DNA of 64,000 nt from JACVRW01 sp963812915 (GTDB lineage Bacteria; Actinomycetota; Thermoleophilia; Solirubrobacterales; Thermoleophilaceae): assembly GCA_963812915.1 (NCBI GenBank), contig CAWEXB010000003.1, positions 434,001 to 498,000 of the forward strand. The letters run 5' to 3'. A model generated the notes under the pieces. It made no database searches, was not told the origin of the DNA, and saw only the letters and a program-made list of their open reading frames with translations. The first letter of the stretch is position 1, and every line of letters starts with the position of its first letter. Positions 28,094 to 36,678 of this stretch are shown here, in pieces. The position numbers were made by a program, and so were the translations under genes.

Positions 28094-28834
28094 ATGGATC
28101 TTTGTATCGACGGCAGGATCTGCGTTGTTACGGGCGCCACGCGCGGGATCGGCGCCGCGACTGCGCGCATGCTCGCGCAGGAGGGAGCGCGCGTGCTTTC
28201 CGTGGCGCGGCACGGCGCCGAGCTCGAGCTCGACGTCACCGACCCCGACGCCGGTGAGCGGGTGCTCGCGGCGTCCGCCGCGACCCCGTGGGCGCTCGTA
28301 AACAATGCGGGGGCGAGCGCTGCTCGCCCCCTCGACGAGCTCACCGACGCCGACTGGCAAGAACAGTGGGAGGTTCACGTGATGGCATCGATGCGCCTGA
28401 TGAGGGCGATCGCCCCCGCGATGGCCGAGGCCGGCGGCGGGAGGATCGTCAACGTCGCCTCGTCCTCGGGCAAGCGGCCCTCGCGGAGGCTGGATGCCTC
28501 CTACTCGGTCACGAAGGCAGCCCAGCTGTCGCTCTCGCGCGTGTTTGCCGACGCGTACGCGGCCGAGGGAGTGCTGGTCAACGCGGTGGCGCCCGGACCG
28601 GTCGCGACCCCCGCATGGACCGGCGACGGTGGCCTCGCCGACCAGATCGCCCGCCGCCGCGGCGGCGCTCGCGACGAGGTGCTCGCCGACACCGGGGCGG
28701 GGATCCCCATCGGCCGGATGGGCCGCGAGGACGAAATAGCCGCGGTCATCGTGTTCCTCTGCTCGGAGCGCTCCTCTGACGTGGCGGGGGCCGCCTGGTC
28801 GGTCGACGGCGGCTCGACGCCGTCGATCATCTGA
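28094..28834 (+). CDS. SDR family oxidoreductase
   Basis: 246 residues from ATG 28094. NAD(P)-binding VTGATRGIGAA (about 12-22), NNAGAS, catalytic Ser in VNVASSSGK and the YxxxK pair in ASYSVTKAA; the end GAAWSVDGGST is typical. Alternative start ATG 28082 adds four residues; neither has a good ribosome-binding site because the divergent gene's signals occupy the region. Substrate unknown. The stop overlaps the next start (TGATG). Confidence 0.9.
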   Translation: MDLCIDGRICVVTGATRGIGAATARMLAQEGARVLSVARHGAELELDVTDPDAGERVLAASAATPWALVNNAGASAARPLDELTDADWQEQWEVHVMASMRLMRAIAPAMAEAGGGRIVNVASSSGKRPSRRLDASYSVTKAAQLSLSRVFADAYAAEGVLVNAVAPGPVATPAWTGDGGLADQIARRRGGARDEVLADTGAGIPIGRMGREDEIAAVIVFLCSERSSDVAGAAWSVDGGSTPSII

Positions 28835-30252
28835 TGTCCGCCGTGCAGCGCAGGCGCGTCGTGATGGGCCTGATCTTCTTCCCGCGCGGAGGGTCCGCCC
28901 AGGTCGTCCGCTACCTGGCGCGGTCGCTTCCGGATGCCGGGTGGGACTCGACGATCGCCTGCGGATCGCTCGGGCCTCCCGGCGTGCAGTCGAACGCGGC
29001 GACCTTCTTCGGCGGGCTGGACGTGCGGCCGGTCGACTACACCGCTGCCGCTGCGGCGCCCGACCCGTTGGCCGCCGACCCGCCCTTCCACCCCTCCTAC
29101 GAGGATCGTGCGGGCGCGCCGGATCGGGTCTTCGGGCGCGTCGACGACGACGCCTACGAGCGGCTCGTGGCGGCCTGGATCGAGCACCTGCGAGCGGCGG
29201 GTGCGGACGAGGCGGACGTCCTGCACCTCCACCACCTGACGCCGCTGAACGAGGCTGCCGAGCGAGCGTTCCCGCAGGTCCCGCGCGTGGGTCACGTGCA
29301 CGGCACCGAGGTGCTGATGTTGCGGGAGATCGACGACGGGCCGCCGGCGGGCTGGGAGTACGCCGGCGCCTGGGCGGAGCGCATGCGGCGCTGGGCGCGG
29401 GCCTGCGAGCGGGTGCTGGTGCTGTCGCCGGACGCGGTGCGCCGCGTGCCCGATCGGCTCGGGGTCGACCCGGAGCGAGTGGTGTGGGCGCCGAACGGCT
29501 TCGATCCGGCGGGGTTCGACCGGCACCCCGCGCCCGCGGCGGGGCGTCTCGACCACTGGCGGCGTTGGCTGGTCGAGGAGCCGCTCGGGTGGGACGAGTC
29601 CGGCGAGCCCGGCAGCGTCGCGTACTCCGACGCCGATCTCGAGCCGTTCCGGGCGGGTGGCACCGTGCTGCTCTATGTGGGCCGGTACACCGAGGTGAAG
29701 CGCATTCCGCTCCTGATCCGGGCCCACGCACGCGCGCGGGAGCGCTTCGAGCGTCCCGCGCCGCTCGTGCTGCTGGGCGGGTTTCCGGGGGAGTGGGAGG
29801 GCGAGCATCCGCTCCGGGTGGTGCGGGAGACCGGCGATCGCGACGTGTTCCTCGCCGGCTGGCGCGGGCACGAGGATCTGCCCGACGGCTTGAACGCCGC
29901 CGACCTGCTCGTACTGCCGTCGGTGCGCGAGCAGTTCGGTGCGGTGCTCGTCGAGGCGATGGCCTGCGGGCTGCCGACGATCGCGGTGAACGCGTTCGGT
30001 CCGGCCGAGATCGTGGACGCGGGCGAGACGGGCTGGCTCGTGCCGCCGGACGACGAGGGGGCGCTCGCCGACGCTCTCGTTGACGCCGTGAACGGGAACG
30101 CCGAGCGCCGGCGCCGGGGCGAGCTCGCGTATGAGGTGGCGCGCGCCCGCTACGCGTGGCCGGCGCTGGCGAGCGGGCTGGGCCGGGTGTACGACGAGGT
30201 GGTGGAAGGCCGGCCTGCGTCCGCGGGGGCGCATACCCTGCTGGAGACCTAG
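28834..30252 (+). CDS. glycosyltransferase family 4 protein
   Basis: 472 residues, GT-B fold. The N-terminal domain has IFFPRGGSAQVVRYL and HLHHLTPLNEAAERA; the nucleotide-sugar half has LLYVGRYTEVKRIPLLIRAH and the family motif EQFGAVLVEAMACGLPTIA (near 375-395). The donor and acceptor are not apparent. It sits between SDR and YgjP genes with overlaps at both ends (TGATG and TAGTG), so the three genes form an operon. Confidence 0.92.
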   Translation: MSAVQRRRVVMGLIFFPRGGSAQVVRYLARSLPDAGWDSTIACGSLGPPGVQSNAATFFGGLDVRPVDYTAAAAAPDPLAADPPFHPSYEDRAGAPDRVFGRVDDDAYERLVAAWIEHLRAAGADEADVLHLHHLTPLNEAAERAFPQVPRVGHVHGTEVLMLREIDDGPPAGWEYAGAWAERMRRWARACERVLVLSPDAVRRVPDRLGVDPERVVWAPNGFDPAGFDRHPAPAAGRLDHWRRWLVEEPLGWDESGEPGSVAYSDADLEPFRAGGTVLLYVGRYTEVKRIPLLIRAHARARERFERPAPLVLLGGFPGEWEGEHPLRVVRETGDRDVFLAGWRGHEDLPDGLNAADLLVLPSVREQFGAVLVEAMACGLPTIAVNAFGPAEIVDAGETGWLVPPDDEGALADALVDAVNGNAERRRRGELAYEVARARYAWPALASGLGRVYDEVVEGRPASAGAHTLLET

Positions 30253-30932
30253 TGACGTCGATCCCCTACCGCATCCGGCGCTCTCCACGCGCCCGAAGCG
30301 CCCGCATCCTCGTCGACGGCGAGGGCGTGGAGGTGGTCGTGCCAAGGCGCTTCCCGCTGCGCGACGTCGAGCCGCTGGTGCGCGAGAAGCACGCCTGGAT
30401 CGAGCGAACGCTCGACCGGATGGAGGCCGCCCGCCAGGACTTCCCGCCACCCCGGGTCGAGCACGGCGGCGACGTTCCCTACCTCGGCGAGCGGCTCGGG
30501 CTGGGCGTAGTCGAGGAACACGGTCGGACCCGTTCTCGCGTGACGCGTCACGGCGGCACCCTGCGCGTGGCGCTGGGCGAGGGGTCGCTGCGCGATGCCC
30601 TCGAATCCTGGTATCGACGCCGCGCGCGCGTGGAGGTGGGCGCGCGGCTCGACGCCGCGGTGGCGCGTGCCGGCACCAGCTACACGAGGCTCTCGATCCG
30701 CGGCCAGCGGACCCGCTGGGCGTCCTGCTCGTCCAGCGGCGCGATGAGCTTCAACTACTGCCTCCTGCTTGCCCCCGCCGAGATCCTCGACTACGTCGTC
30801 GAGCACGAGGTGGCACACCTGGAGGTGGCCGACCACTCGCGCCGCTTCTGGACGCTGCTCGCCTCCCGGTACCCCGGATGTCGCGAGCGGGAGGCGTGGC
30901 TGCGCCGCCACGGGCACGCGCTGCGGCTCTAG
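30252..30932 (+). CDS. YgjP-like metallopeptidase domain protein (M48-related)
   Basis: 226 residues from GTG 30252, overlapping the preceding TAG. The zinc motif HEVAHLEVADHSRRFW carries HExxH plus the downstream His, and YTRLSIRGQRTRWASCSS is the family motif before it. Such proteins are encoded near restriction or housekeeping genes and their substrate is unknown. Confidence 0.9.
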   Translation: MTSIPYRIRRSPRARSARILVDGEGVEVVVPRRFPLRDVEPLVREKHAWIERTLDRMEAARQDFPPPRVEHGGDVPYLGERLGLGVVEEHGRTRSRVTRHGGTLRVALGEGSLRDALESWYRRRARVEVGARLDAAVARAGTSYTRLSIRGQRTRWASCSSSGAMSFNYCLLLAPAEILDYVVEHEVAHLEVADHSRRFWTLLASRYPGCREREAWLRRHGHALRL

Positions 30933-30936
30933 TCGG

Positions 30937-31665
30937 CTACTCCCAGCGAAAGAAGCGCACCGCGAGGAAGAGGCCCGCGAGCGCCCAGGCCCCCACGACG
31001 GCTGCCGCCGTGGCGGCGTCGCCCGCACCGCCCACGATCGCCTCGGACAGGCCGTCGATCAGGTGCTTGAGCGGCAACGCCTCGGCGATGACCTCCAGAG
31101 CCCGCGGCAGATCGTCCGCCGAGTAGAAGACACCCGAGATGAAGATCAGCGGGAGGAACACCGCGTTGGTGTAGGCGGGCGCCGCGTCCTCGCTCGGGAT
31201 CGCGTGCGAGAAGGCCACCCCGAGGGCGGCGAAGCAGACGACCCCGAGGGCTGTGAATAGAACGAGCAGCAGCGGTTCGCGCGGCCACTCCACGCCGTAA
31301 GCGAGGTTGCCGATCGCCACCACCAGGGCCACCTGCACGACGGCGTTGAGCGCGGCCGAGCCGATGAATCCCGCGAGGTACGCACCGGCCGGCATCGGCG
31401 TGCCCCGCACGCGCTTCAGCACGCCCTCGTCGCGCAGCAGCGTGAGATTGAAGGCCAGGGCCGTGAACGTCGTGGCCAGCACGCCCATGCCCGCCACGCC
31501 CGGGATCAGGATCTCTAGCTCGTCGTCCTCGCTTGCGAAGGCCGTCGCGATCAGAACCAGGAGCAGCAGCGGGAGGAGGAAGTTGAAAAACGCAGCGCTC
31601 GGGTTGCGCCAGAAGAGCTTGCGCTCGAAGCGGAACTGCTCCCAGGCCAGGGCCACGCCGGTCAT
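30937..31665 (-). CDS. ABC-2 type transporter permease
   Basis: 242 residues from ATG 31665. Six hydrophobic segments; starts with RKLFWRNPSAAFFNFLLPLL and has NLTLLRDEGVLKRVRGTPM and the AVFLPLIFISGVFYSADDLP motif of daunorubicin/lipid-exporting ABC-2 permeases. Coupled to its ATPase by a 4-bp ATGA overlap. Confidence 0.92.
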   Translation of the reverse strand: MTGVALAWEQFRFERKLFWRNPSAAFFNFLLPLLLLVLIATAFASEDDELEILIPGVAGMGVLATTFTALAFNLTLLRDEGVLKRVRGTPMPAGAYLAGFIGSAALNAVVQVALVVAIGNLAYGVEWPREPLLLVLFTALGVVCFAALGVAFSHAIPSEDAAPAYTNAVFLPLIFISGVFYSADDLPRALEVIAEALPLKHLIDGLSEAIVGGAGDAATAAAVVGAWALAGLFLAVRFFRWE

Positions 31666-32510
31666 CGCGCCTCTGCGGTGAGCTCGAGGTAGATCTCCTC
31701 GAGCGTCGGCCTGGTGACCTCGAGGCCCTCGAGCCGCTCGCCGCGCGCCAGCGCGTCGCGGGTGAGGCGGTGGAGCAGCTCGGTCGGGTCGTCCGTCTGG
31801 TGCTCGACGCGATGGCCGTCGGAGAGGTATGAGACCCGGTAGCGGGCGGATCCTCGGCCGAGCCGGTCGGGTGGGCCTTCGGCCACGATCCGGCCGTCCT
31901 TGACGATGGCTACTCGATCGGCCAGAGCCTGCGCCTCGTCGAGGTAGTGGGTCGTGAGCAGCACGGTCTTGCCGAGCTCCTTCAGCCGCCGGACGACCCC
32001 CCACGCCGTGCGGCGCGCGGCGGGGTCGAAACCGGTGGTGGGCTCGTCCAGGAACACGAGCTCCGGGTCGCCGATTAGGGCCAGCGCGAGGTCGAGCCGC
32101 CGCCGCTGCCCGCCCGACAGCTCCTTGGTGCGTGTGTCGGCCTTCTCCTCCAACCCGACGAGCGCGATCGTCTCCGCGGGATCGCGCGGCGTCGGATACG
32201 CCTTGGCGAAGTGCTCCACCGCCTCGCGCACGGTCACCCGCGGGTAGAAGCCGCAGCTCTGGAGGACGATGCCGACCCGCTCCTGCTGCTGCCTGTCTCG
32301 CACCGCCGGATCGTGCCCGAGAACCCATACCTGCCCCGCGGACCGCTGGCGGTAGCCCTCGAGGATCTCGACGGTGGTGGTCTTGCCGGCCCCGTTCGGC
32401 CCCAGCAGGCCGAACACCTCGCCGCGTTGCACCTCGAAGGACAGGCCGCGCACGGCTTCCAGTGCGCCGTAGGACTTACGCAGGTCGGAGACCTCGATCG
32501 CCGAAGTCAC
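31662..32510 (-). CDS. ABC-2 exporter ATP-binding protein
   Basis: 282 residues from GTG 32510. Walker A GPNGAGKTTT, signature LSGGQRRRLDLALALIG, Walker B LVFLDEPTTGFDP and H-loop LLTTHYLDEA. It has a C-terminal extension with RPTLEEIYLELTAEAR typical of CcmA/DrrA-like exporters. The exported compound is unknown. The open frame extends upstream, but GTG at the start of the conserved core is preferred. Confidence 0.93.
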   Translation of the reverse strand: MTSAIEVSDLRKSYGALEAVRGLSFEVQRGEVFGLLGPNGAGKTTTVEILEGYRQRSAGQVWVLGHDPAVRDRQQQERVGIVLQSCGFYPRVTVREAVEHFAKAYPTPRDPAETIALVGLEEKADTRTKELSGGQRRRLDLALALIGDPELVFLDEPTTGFDPAARRTAWGVVRRLKELGKTVLLTTHYLDEAQALADRVAIVKDGRIVAEGPPDRLGRGSARYRVSYLSDGHRVEHQTDDPTELLHRLTRDALARGERLEGLEVTRPTLEEIYLELTAEAR

Positions 32511-32520
32511 GGCCCTCAGG

Positions 32521-33285
32521 CTAAACGCCGGCGCCCGCGCCGCCGCGTCCCTCGCCGCCGGCGAACCGCGCCGCGCCGCGCCAGGCAGTCTCGAGCGTGG
32601 CCGCGCCGTTCTTCGCCTCGAGCGCCAGCCCCTCCTCGAGCGTGAGTCCGATCCCTCCGAGCGCGGCGCGCCGGTCGGCGAGCATCGTGTCCTGGGGGAA
32701 GCGCGCGAGCCCTTCGGCGATCTCGAGCGCCCGCTCGAGGTGGCGCCCATCGGGCACGACTTCGGTCACAAGCCCCATGCCTAGAGCCTCGCGGGCGTCG
32801 ACGATGCGCCCGCTGAGGATCAGGTCGAGCGCCCTTCCGAGCCCCACGATGCGCGGCAGCCGCTGGGTGCCGCCGTCGATCAGCGGCACGCCCCAGCGCC
32901 GCTCGGGGAAGCCGAGCGCGGATCGCTCGGTGGCGATTCGCAGGTCGCACCAGAGCGCCAGCTCCAGTCCGCCGGCGAGGCACCAGCCGGAGATCGCGGC
33001 GATCGCCGGCTTGGCCGAGACCACGCGTGTCATCCCGAGCGGCCCGCGGGGGTCGTCCAAGCGTCCCCCGAGGCTCTCGATCGCCTTGAGATCGGCGCCG
33101 GCGCAGAAGGCCACGCCACCGGCGCCGGTCAGGACCAGCACGCGTGCATCCTCATCAGACTCGAAGCGCTCGTACGACTCGGCGAGCAGAGTGGCGGTGG
33201 GGCCGTCGATGGCGTTGCGGCGCTCCTGGCGGTCGATCGTCATCACCGCTGCGGCGCCCCGGCGTTCGTAGGTGACCGGCTCCAT
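32521..33285 (-). CDS. enoyl-CoA hydratase/isomerase (crotonase) family protein
   Basis: 254 residues from ATG 33285. Oxyanion-hole motifs GGVAFCAGADLKAIE (about 56-70) and ISGWCLAGGLELALWCDLRI (about 98-117) are present, and the second catalytic Glu region lies in FPERRWGVPLIDGGTQRLPR. The C-terminus is Gly/Ala-rich. The acyl-CoA substrate is unknown. It lies 10 bp upstream of the exporter ATPase on the same strand. Confidence 0.9.
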   Translation of the reverse strand: MEPVTYERRGAAAVMTIDRQERRNAIDGPTATLLAESYERFESDEDARVLVLTGAGGVAFCAGADLKAIESLGGRLDDPRGPLGMTRVVSAKPAIAAISGWCLAGGLELALWCDLRIATERSALGFPERRWGVPLIDGGTQRLPRIVGLGRALDLILSGRIVDAREALGMGLVTEVVPDGRHLERALEIAEGLARFPQDTMLADRRAALGGIGLTLEEGLALEAKNGAATLETAWRGAARFAGGEGRGGAGAGV

Positions 33286-33369
33286 CTGGAGAACTCTTCC
33301 ACTTCTCAGCCTCTTCACATCGACCTGGGAGCGGATCGCCAGCATTCCCGGTGCAGATCCCTCCTCGCG

Positions 33370-33400
33370 CACGTGGCCTCGGGTTCCCCGGGGCCACGTG
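33370..33400. terminator. hairpin between divergent-looking minus genes
   Basis: Inverted repeat CACGTGGCC / GGCCACGTG (9 bp) with a 13-nt loop, followed on the plus side by CCTTTTGG. It lies 20 bp past the stop of the 70-residue membrane protein and 85 bp before the crotonase start, so it could end the upstream minus-strand transcript even though the T-tract faces the other way. Confidence 0.45.
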
Positions 33401-33419
33401 CCTTTTGGGGCCGCCGCGT

Positions 33420-33632
33420 CTACCAGCCGACGCGCCGGCGCAGCTCCGCGGCCTTGCGCTCCTCCTTGCGCCGCTCGAGCCTGCCCTGGAGCACGGATAG
33501 CAGGATCACCGCAGCCGCGAAGAACACGACCACGCCGAGGGAGAAGAAGGTGACGATCCTGTCGTCGGTCTTGCCGACGATGCCCTCGCCGTTGTCGCCC
33601 GCGAACAGCACGATCTCGGTCAGCAGCGGCAT
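33420..33632 (-). CDS. small single-pass membrane protein
   Basis: 70 residues from ATG 33632. One membrane helix (FFSLGVVVFFAAAVILLSVL, about 28-47) followed by a basic cytoplasmic tail rich in Arg, Lys and Glu. A GGGTAT hexamer lies about 15 bp upstream and could be a SigB/F-type -10 element. No family assigned. It is divergent from uppP. Confidence 0.65.
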   Translation of the reverse strand: MPLLTEIVLFAGDNGEGIVGKTDDRIVTFFSLGVVVFFAAAVILLSVLQGRLERRKEERKAAELRRRVGW

Positions 33633-33736
33633 GGGGAGCGAACGATACCCGCTCGCCGGACGCGCCCGAATCGTTCGCGACCACGAGCGCCACGTCATCA
33701 GGCTCGTTGGAATCAGTCATCTAGGGTTCTGCCGCC

Positions 33737-34561
33737 GTGTCGCTGCTCGAGGCCATAGTCCTCGGGATCGTGCAGGGGCTGACCGAGTTCCTGCCGATCT
33801 CGAGCACGGCCCACCTGCGCATCGTCCCCGCGTTCGCCGGCTGGCCGGACCCCGGCGCCGCGTTCACCGCCGTTACGCAGCTCGGGACCATGGCCGCGGT
33901 CCTCCTGTATTTCCGCGAGGACCTGCTGCGAATCTCCCGGGCCTGGCTCCGCTCGCTGCGCGATCCGGCGCTCCGGCGGCAGATCGACGCTCGCATCGGC
34001 TGGTACATCGTTCTGGGCACGGTGCCGATCGGGATCTTCGGCGTGCTGTTCAAGGATCAGATCGAGACCGGCGCCCGCGACCTCTACCTGATCGGCACGA
34101 CGCTGATCGTGCTCGGACTGGTGCTGTTCGTGGCCGAGAAGGTAGGCAAGCGCGACCGCACAATCGAGCAGATCCGCACGACGGATGGCTTCGTGATCGG
34201 CCTCGCGCAGGCACTCGCGCTGATTCCCGGGGTGTCCCGCTCCGGCGCGACGATCACCGCCGGCCTCTTCATGGGTCTCGACCGCACGGCGGCCGCCCGC
34301 TTCTCCTTCCTCCTCTCGATCCCCGCCGTCGTGCTGAGCGGGCTGCTGGAGCTGGGCTCGATCCTGAGCGGGGAGGAGGGGGAGAGCGCCTCGGCGTTCG
34401 GGCTGGTAGTCGCCACGTTTCTGGCTTTCCTCACCGGCTACGCCTCGATCGCGTTGCTCCTGCGCTACCTGACGAGCCACTCGACGAACATCTTCGTGGC
34501 ATACCGCGTGGTTCTCGGCATCGTCGTACTGACGCTGGTGAGCGCGGGGACGATCGAGTAG
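33737..34561 (+). CDS. uppP: undecaprenyl-diphosphate phosphatase
   Basis: 274 residues from GTG. UppP/BacA recycles the undecaprenyl-PP lipid carrier of peptidoglycan synthesis and its overexpression gives bacitracin resistance. Both active-site motifs are present: GLTEFLPISSTAHL (about 15-28) and PGVSRSGATI (about 162-171), with Glu, Ser, Arg residues. Eight hydrophobic segments; length as usual. Confidence 0.96.
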   Translation: MSLLEAIVLGIVQGLTEFLPISSTAHLRIVPAFAGWPDPGAAFTAVTQLGTMAAVLLYFREDLLRISRAWLRSLRDPALRRQIDARIGWYIVLGTVPIGIFGVLFKDQIETGARDLYLIGTTLIVLGLVLFVAEKVGKRDRTIEQIRTTDGFVIGLAQALALIPGVSRSGATITAGLFMGLDRTAAARFSFLLSIPAVVLSGLLELGSILSGEEGESASAFGLVVATFLAFLTGYASIALLLRYLTSHSTNIFVAYRVVLGIVVLTLVSAGTIE

Positions 34562-34571
34562 AGACGATGCC

Positions 34572-34623
34572 TGTGACCCTCGGCCGGTCGGGCACCGGGT
34601 CACATAGGGGGCGTATGTGACCC
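34572..34623 (+). promoter_or_regulatory. two mutually exclusive hairpins after uppP
   Basis: A perfect 10-bp stem GGGTCACATA (34597-34606) / TATGTGACCC (34614-34623) with a 7-nt loop could end the uppP transcript. An earlier TGTGACCC (34572-34579) can instead pair with the same GGGTCACA, and a third GTGACCC follows at about 34630. There is no T-tract. The arrangement looks like a terminator with a competing partner. Confidence 0.5.
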
Positions 34624-34749
34624 TCTAAGTGACCCAGTACCGCTGGACCCTAGCCCTCACCCAGCCCATGCCGGGCCGGCAGCGCCAAGAAGCCCGCCGA
34701 GAGAAGCCCACCCACCGGGGGGTCCGGCCATGCCCACCCGGAGAGTCGG

Positions 34750-35142
34750 ATGTCACCCTCCATACGGTCTAAGGTTCGAGGGGTGCAGTTCGCCTGGAAG
34801 TTCGGCGTCATCGCGCTGATCGCGCTGGCCATCGTGGTGCTGCCCGGCGGCGGCAGCGCGCTCGATGTCGTCCTGACCCTGCTGACGATCGTGTTCTTCG
34901 CGGTGATCGTCGTGCTCGTCTACCGGTTGTACCGCCAATACCGGATCGACCTCGAGACGCTGAGCGACACGCTCCGGCTCGCTGGCTACGGCTCAATCGG
35001 CCTGGCGCTGCTCACCTTCACCGCGACCGATCGCCTCTTCGACGCCGGCGGCGCAGGGGTCGTCGTCTGGTTCGCGCTGCTTGCGCTCGCGTCCTACGGG
35101 CTCTTCTTCGTCTGGACGCGGTACCGAAAAAACACGTACTGA
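34750..35142 (+). CDS. small integral membrane protein
   Basis: 130 residues from ATG 34750, with GGAGAG 4 nt upstream; GTG 34783 is a weaker alternative. Four hydrophobic segments: WKFGVIALIALAIVVL, VVLTLLTIVFFAVIVVLVY, YGSIGLALLTF and VVVWFALLALASYGLFF. A charged loop with YRQYRIDLETLSDTLR lies between the second and third. No known family. Confidence 0.75.
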   Translation: MSPSIRSKVRGVQFAWKFGVIALIALAIVVLPGGGSALDVVLTLLTIVFFAVIVVLVYRLYRQYRIDLETLSDTLRLAGYGSIGLALLTFTATDRLFDAGGAGVVVWFALLALASYGLFFVWTRYRKNTY

Positions 35143-35233
35143 GGGGAGAGCGCCGTTCTGGTCGCGGGTACCTCTCTCAGCCCACCCAGGTGGTACCTTC
35201 CGGCGGGCTCGCAGTCGGATGAAGGAGAGACTC

Positions 35234-35647
35234 GTGGCGGAGCAGACCGTCCAGATAGTTGAGGGCACCTATGCGGCATTTGCGCGCGCTGATGTCCCCG
35301 GCGTACTCGCCGCCATGGCAGACGACATCGAGTGGCACGAGGCAGAGGGCAGTCCCTACGGCGGCATTCACCGGGGCGGCGACGCCGTGGCGCAAAACGT
35401 CTTCGGCCCGCTCACAACGGACATCCCCGACTTCGCGGTCACGCCGATTGAGCTGATCCCCTCTGGCGATACGGTGGCGGTGGTCGCGCGCTGCACAGGT
35501 ACCGGGAAGAGCACCGGCAAGGAGCTGGATCTCGAAGTCGTACACGTCTGGGATGTGCGCGACGGCAAGGTCGTCCGTTTCCGGCAGTTCGCCGACACGG
35601 TGAAGTTACTCGAGGTCGTGCCGTCCGAGGTGGCCACAACCGCATAG
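35234..35647 (+). CDS. NTF2-like / SnoaL-like protein
   Basis: 137 residues from GTG 35234, chosen for AAGGAGAG 5 nt upstream. It begins MAEQTVQIVEGTYAAFARAD and has DDIEWHEAEGSPYGGIHRG, the typical alpha+beta cone-fold pattern; HVWDVRDGKVVRFRQFAD is the C-terminal strand pair. These proteins are small binding or isomerase scaffolds; ligand unknown. Confidence 0.88.
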   Translation: MAEQTVQIVEGTYAAFARADVPGVLAAMADDIEWHEAEGSPYGGIHRGGDAVAQNVFGPLTTDIPDFAVTPIELIPSGDTVAVVARCTGTGKSTGKELDLEVVHVWDVRDGKVVRFRQFADTVKLLEVVPSEVATTA

Positions 35648-35649
35648 GC

Positions 35650-35790
35650 ACAGAGCGGCGTAGCACGCGCGGGCGCCGCCCCATGTCCGGGCGGACGCGA
35701 GCTGCTGGCGGACCACCGGCCACGCCGTCCCGTAGGCGCCCCACGCCTGCAGCACCATCGCGCGGTCGTTGAGCGTCTGGACCCGCTACC
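35650..35790 (-). pseudogene. degenerate fragment of a glycosidase-like protein
   Basis: On the minus strand about 25 codons read VQTLNDRAMVLQAWGAYGT and continue WPVVRQQL, then in the next frame RVRPDMGR. From memory this resembles a conserved segment of large actinobacterial six-hairpin glycosidase-like proteins, but no start, no continuation on either side and a frameshift inside it are seen. It is probably a decayed remnant; the family assignment is tentative. Confidence 0.4.
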
Positions 35791-35884
35791 GCCGATACGG
35801 GTAGCACCAAGCTTTCACGACTCCATGACGCGCCCGTAACGCGGCAGCGTTGTCCTGTCACACGCTGCGCGCCACCGTCCCGGT

Positions 35885-36310
35885 GTGCAAATTCGCGGCC
35901 TCAGATGGAGATCCAGTAGAGCGGCCCGCCGTCCCGCCGGCCCGCTACGCGCCGGATCCAAGAGATCCTCACCGCTCGAGGGGGAGACGGGCCAGGCCTC
36001 GGTCGAGCTGGTGGCGGTGCTTCCGCTGCTCCTGCTGGCCGGGCTGGTCGCTTGGCAGCTCCTGCTGGCGGGACACAGCCTCTGGCTCTGCGCGGCCGCG
36101 GCCCGAGCCGCAGCGCGCGCCGACACCGTGGGCCGGAGCGCGGAGAGCGCCGCACGCAGCGCGCTACCGGAGCCGCTCGAGCGCGATCTGTCGGTCGAGC
36201 GGCTGCGCGAAGGGGGGGTTCGCGTGTCGGTGCGGGTGCCGGCGGTGCTGCAGGTCTGGAGCACCCCGGTGCGTGTGTCGGCCCGTGCCTCGCTGGGGAG
36301 CTCGGAGTGA
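35885..36310 (+). CDS. TadE-like pilus-assembly/minor pilin protein
   Basis: 141 residues from GTG. After a basic leader of about 35 residues comes the TadE signature ETGQASVELVAVLPLLLLAG with one membrane helix, then a small extracytoplasmic domain. The start is uncertain because the leader is unusually long and arginine-rich. It heads a three-gene set with a second TadE-like gene and a CpaE-like gene. Confidence 0.78.
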   Translation: MQIRGLRWRSSRAARRPAGPLRAGSKRSSPLEGETGQASVELVAVLPLLLLAGLVAWQLLLAGHSLWLCAAAARAAARADTVGRSAESAARSALPEPLERDLSVERLREGGVRVSVRVPAVLQVWSTPVRVSARASLGSSE

Positions 36311-36312
36311 CC

Positions 36313-36678
36313 ATGAAGCAGGGCGCGCCGGCAGCGCCCGTATCGGCGGAGCGAGGCCAAGCGAGCGTCGAGCTGCTCGGGGTGTTGCCGCTTCTGGTCG
36401 CGCTCGGCCTTGCGGCGCTCCAGCTGCTGGCGGTCGGTTACGCCAGCGTCCTGGCCGGTAACGCCGCCGAGGCCGGCGCCCTCGCGCTCGCCGGCGGCTC
36501 CGGCGCTGCGGACGCCCGTGCCGGTGTCCGTGGGGCGCTGCCCGGCTGGTCACGCGCGCGCACGCGTGTCAGCGTCGATGGCGGGCGCGTGACCGTGCAG
36601 CTCCGGCCACCGTCGCTGCTCGATGCTCTCGCGGAGCGGCTCGAGGTCAGGGCGGATGCGGCGGTGGAGCCGCTGTGA
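36313..36678 (+). CDS. second TadE-like protein
   Basis: 121 residues from ATG 36313, 2 bp after the first TadE-like gene stops. ERGQASVELLGVLPLLVALG is the prepilin-like hydrophobic segment, with Glu after the processing position. The rest is a small domain rich in Arg and Val. The two TadE-like proteins would be membrane-anchored pseudopilins of a Tad/Flp system; no TadA, TadB, TadC or Flp gene is in the window. Confidence 0.8.
   Translation: MKQGAPAAPVSAERGQASVELLGVLPLLVALGLAALQLLAVGYASVLAGNAAEAGALALAGGSGAADARAGVRGALPGWSRARTRVSVDGGRVTVQLRPPSLLDALAERLEVRADAAVEPL

Noticed and set aside
33633..33720. Extension of the 70-residue membrane protein, or a separate acidic peptide starting at 33720
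   Set aside because: The helix-bearing core starts at ATG 33632, and the upstream frame turns to low-complexity sequence.
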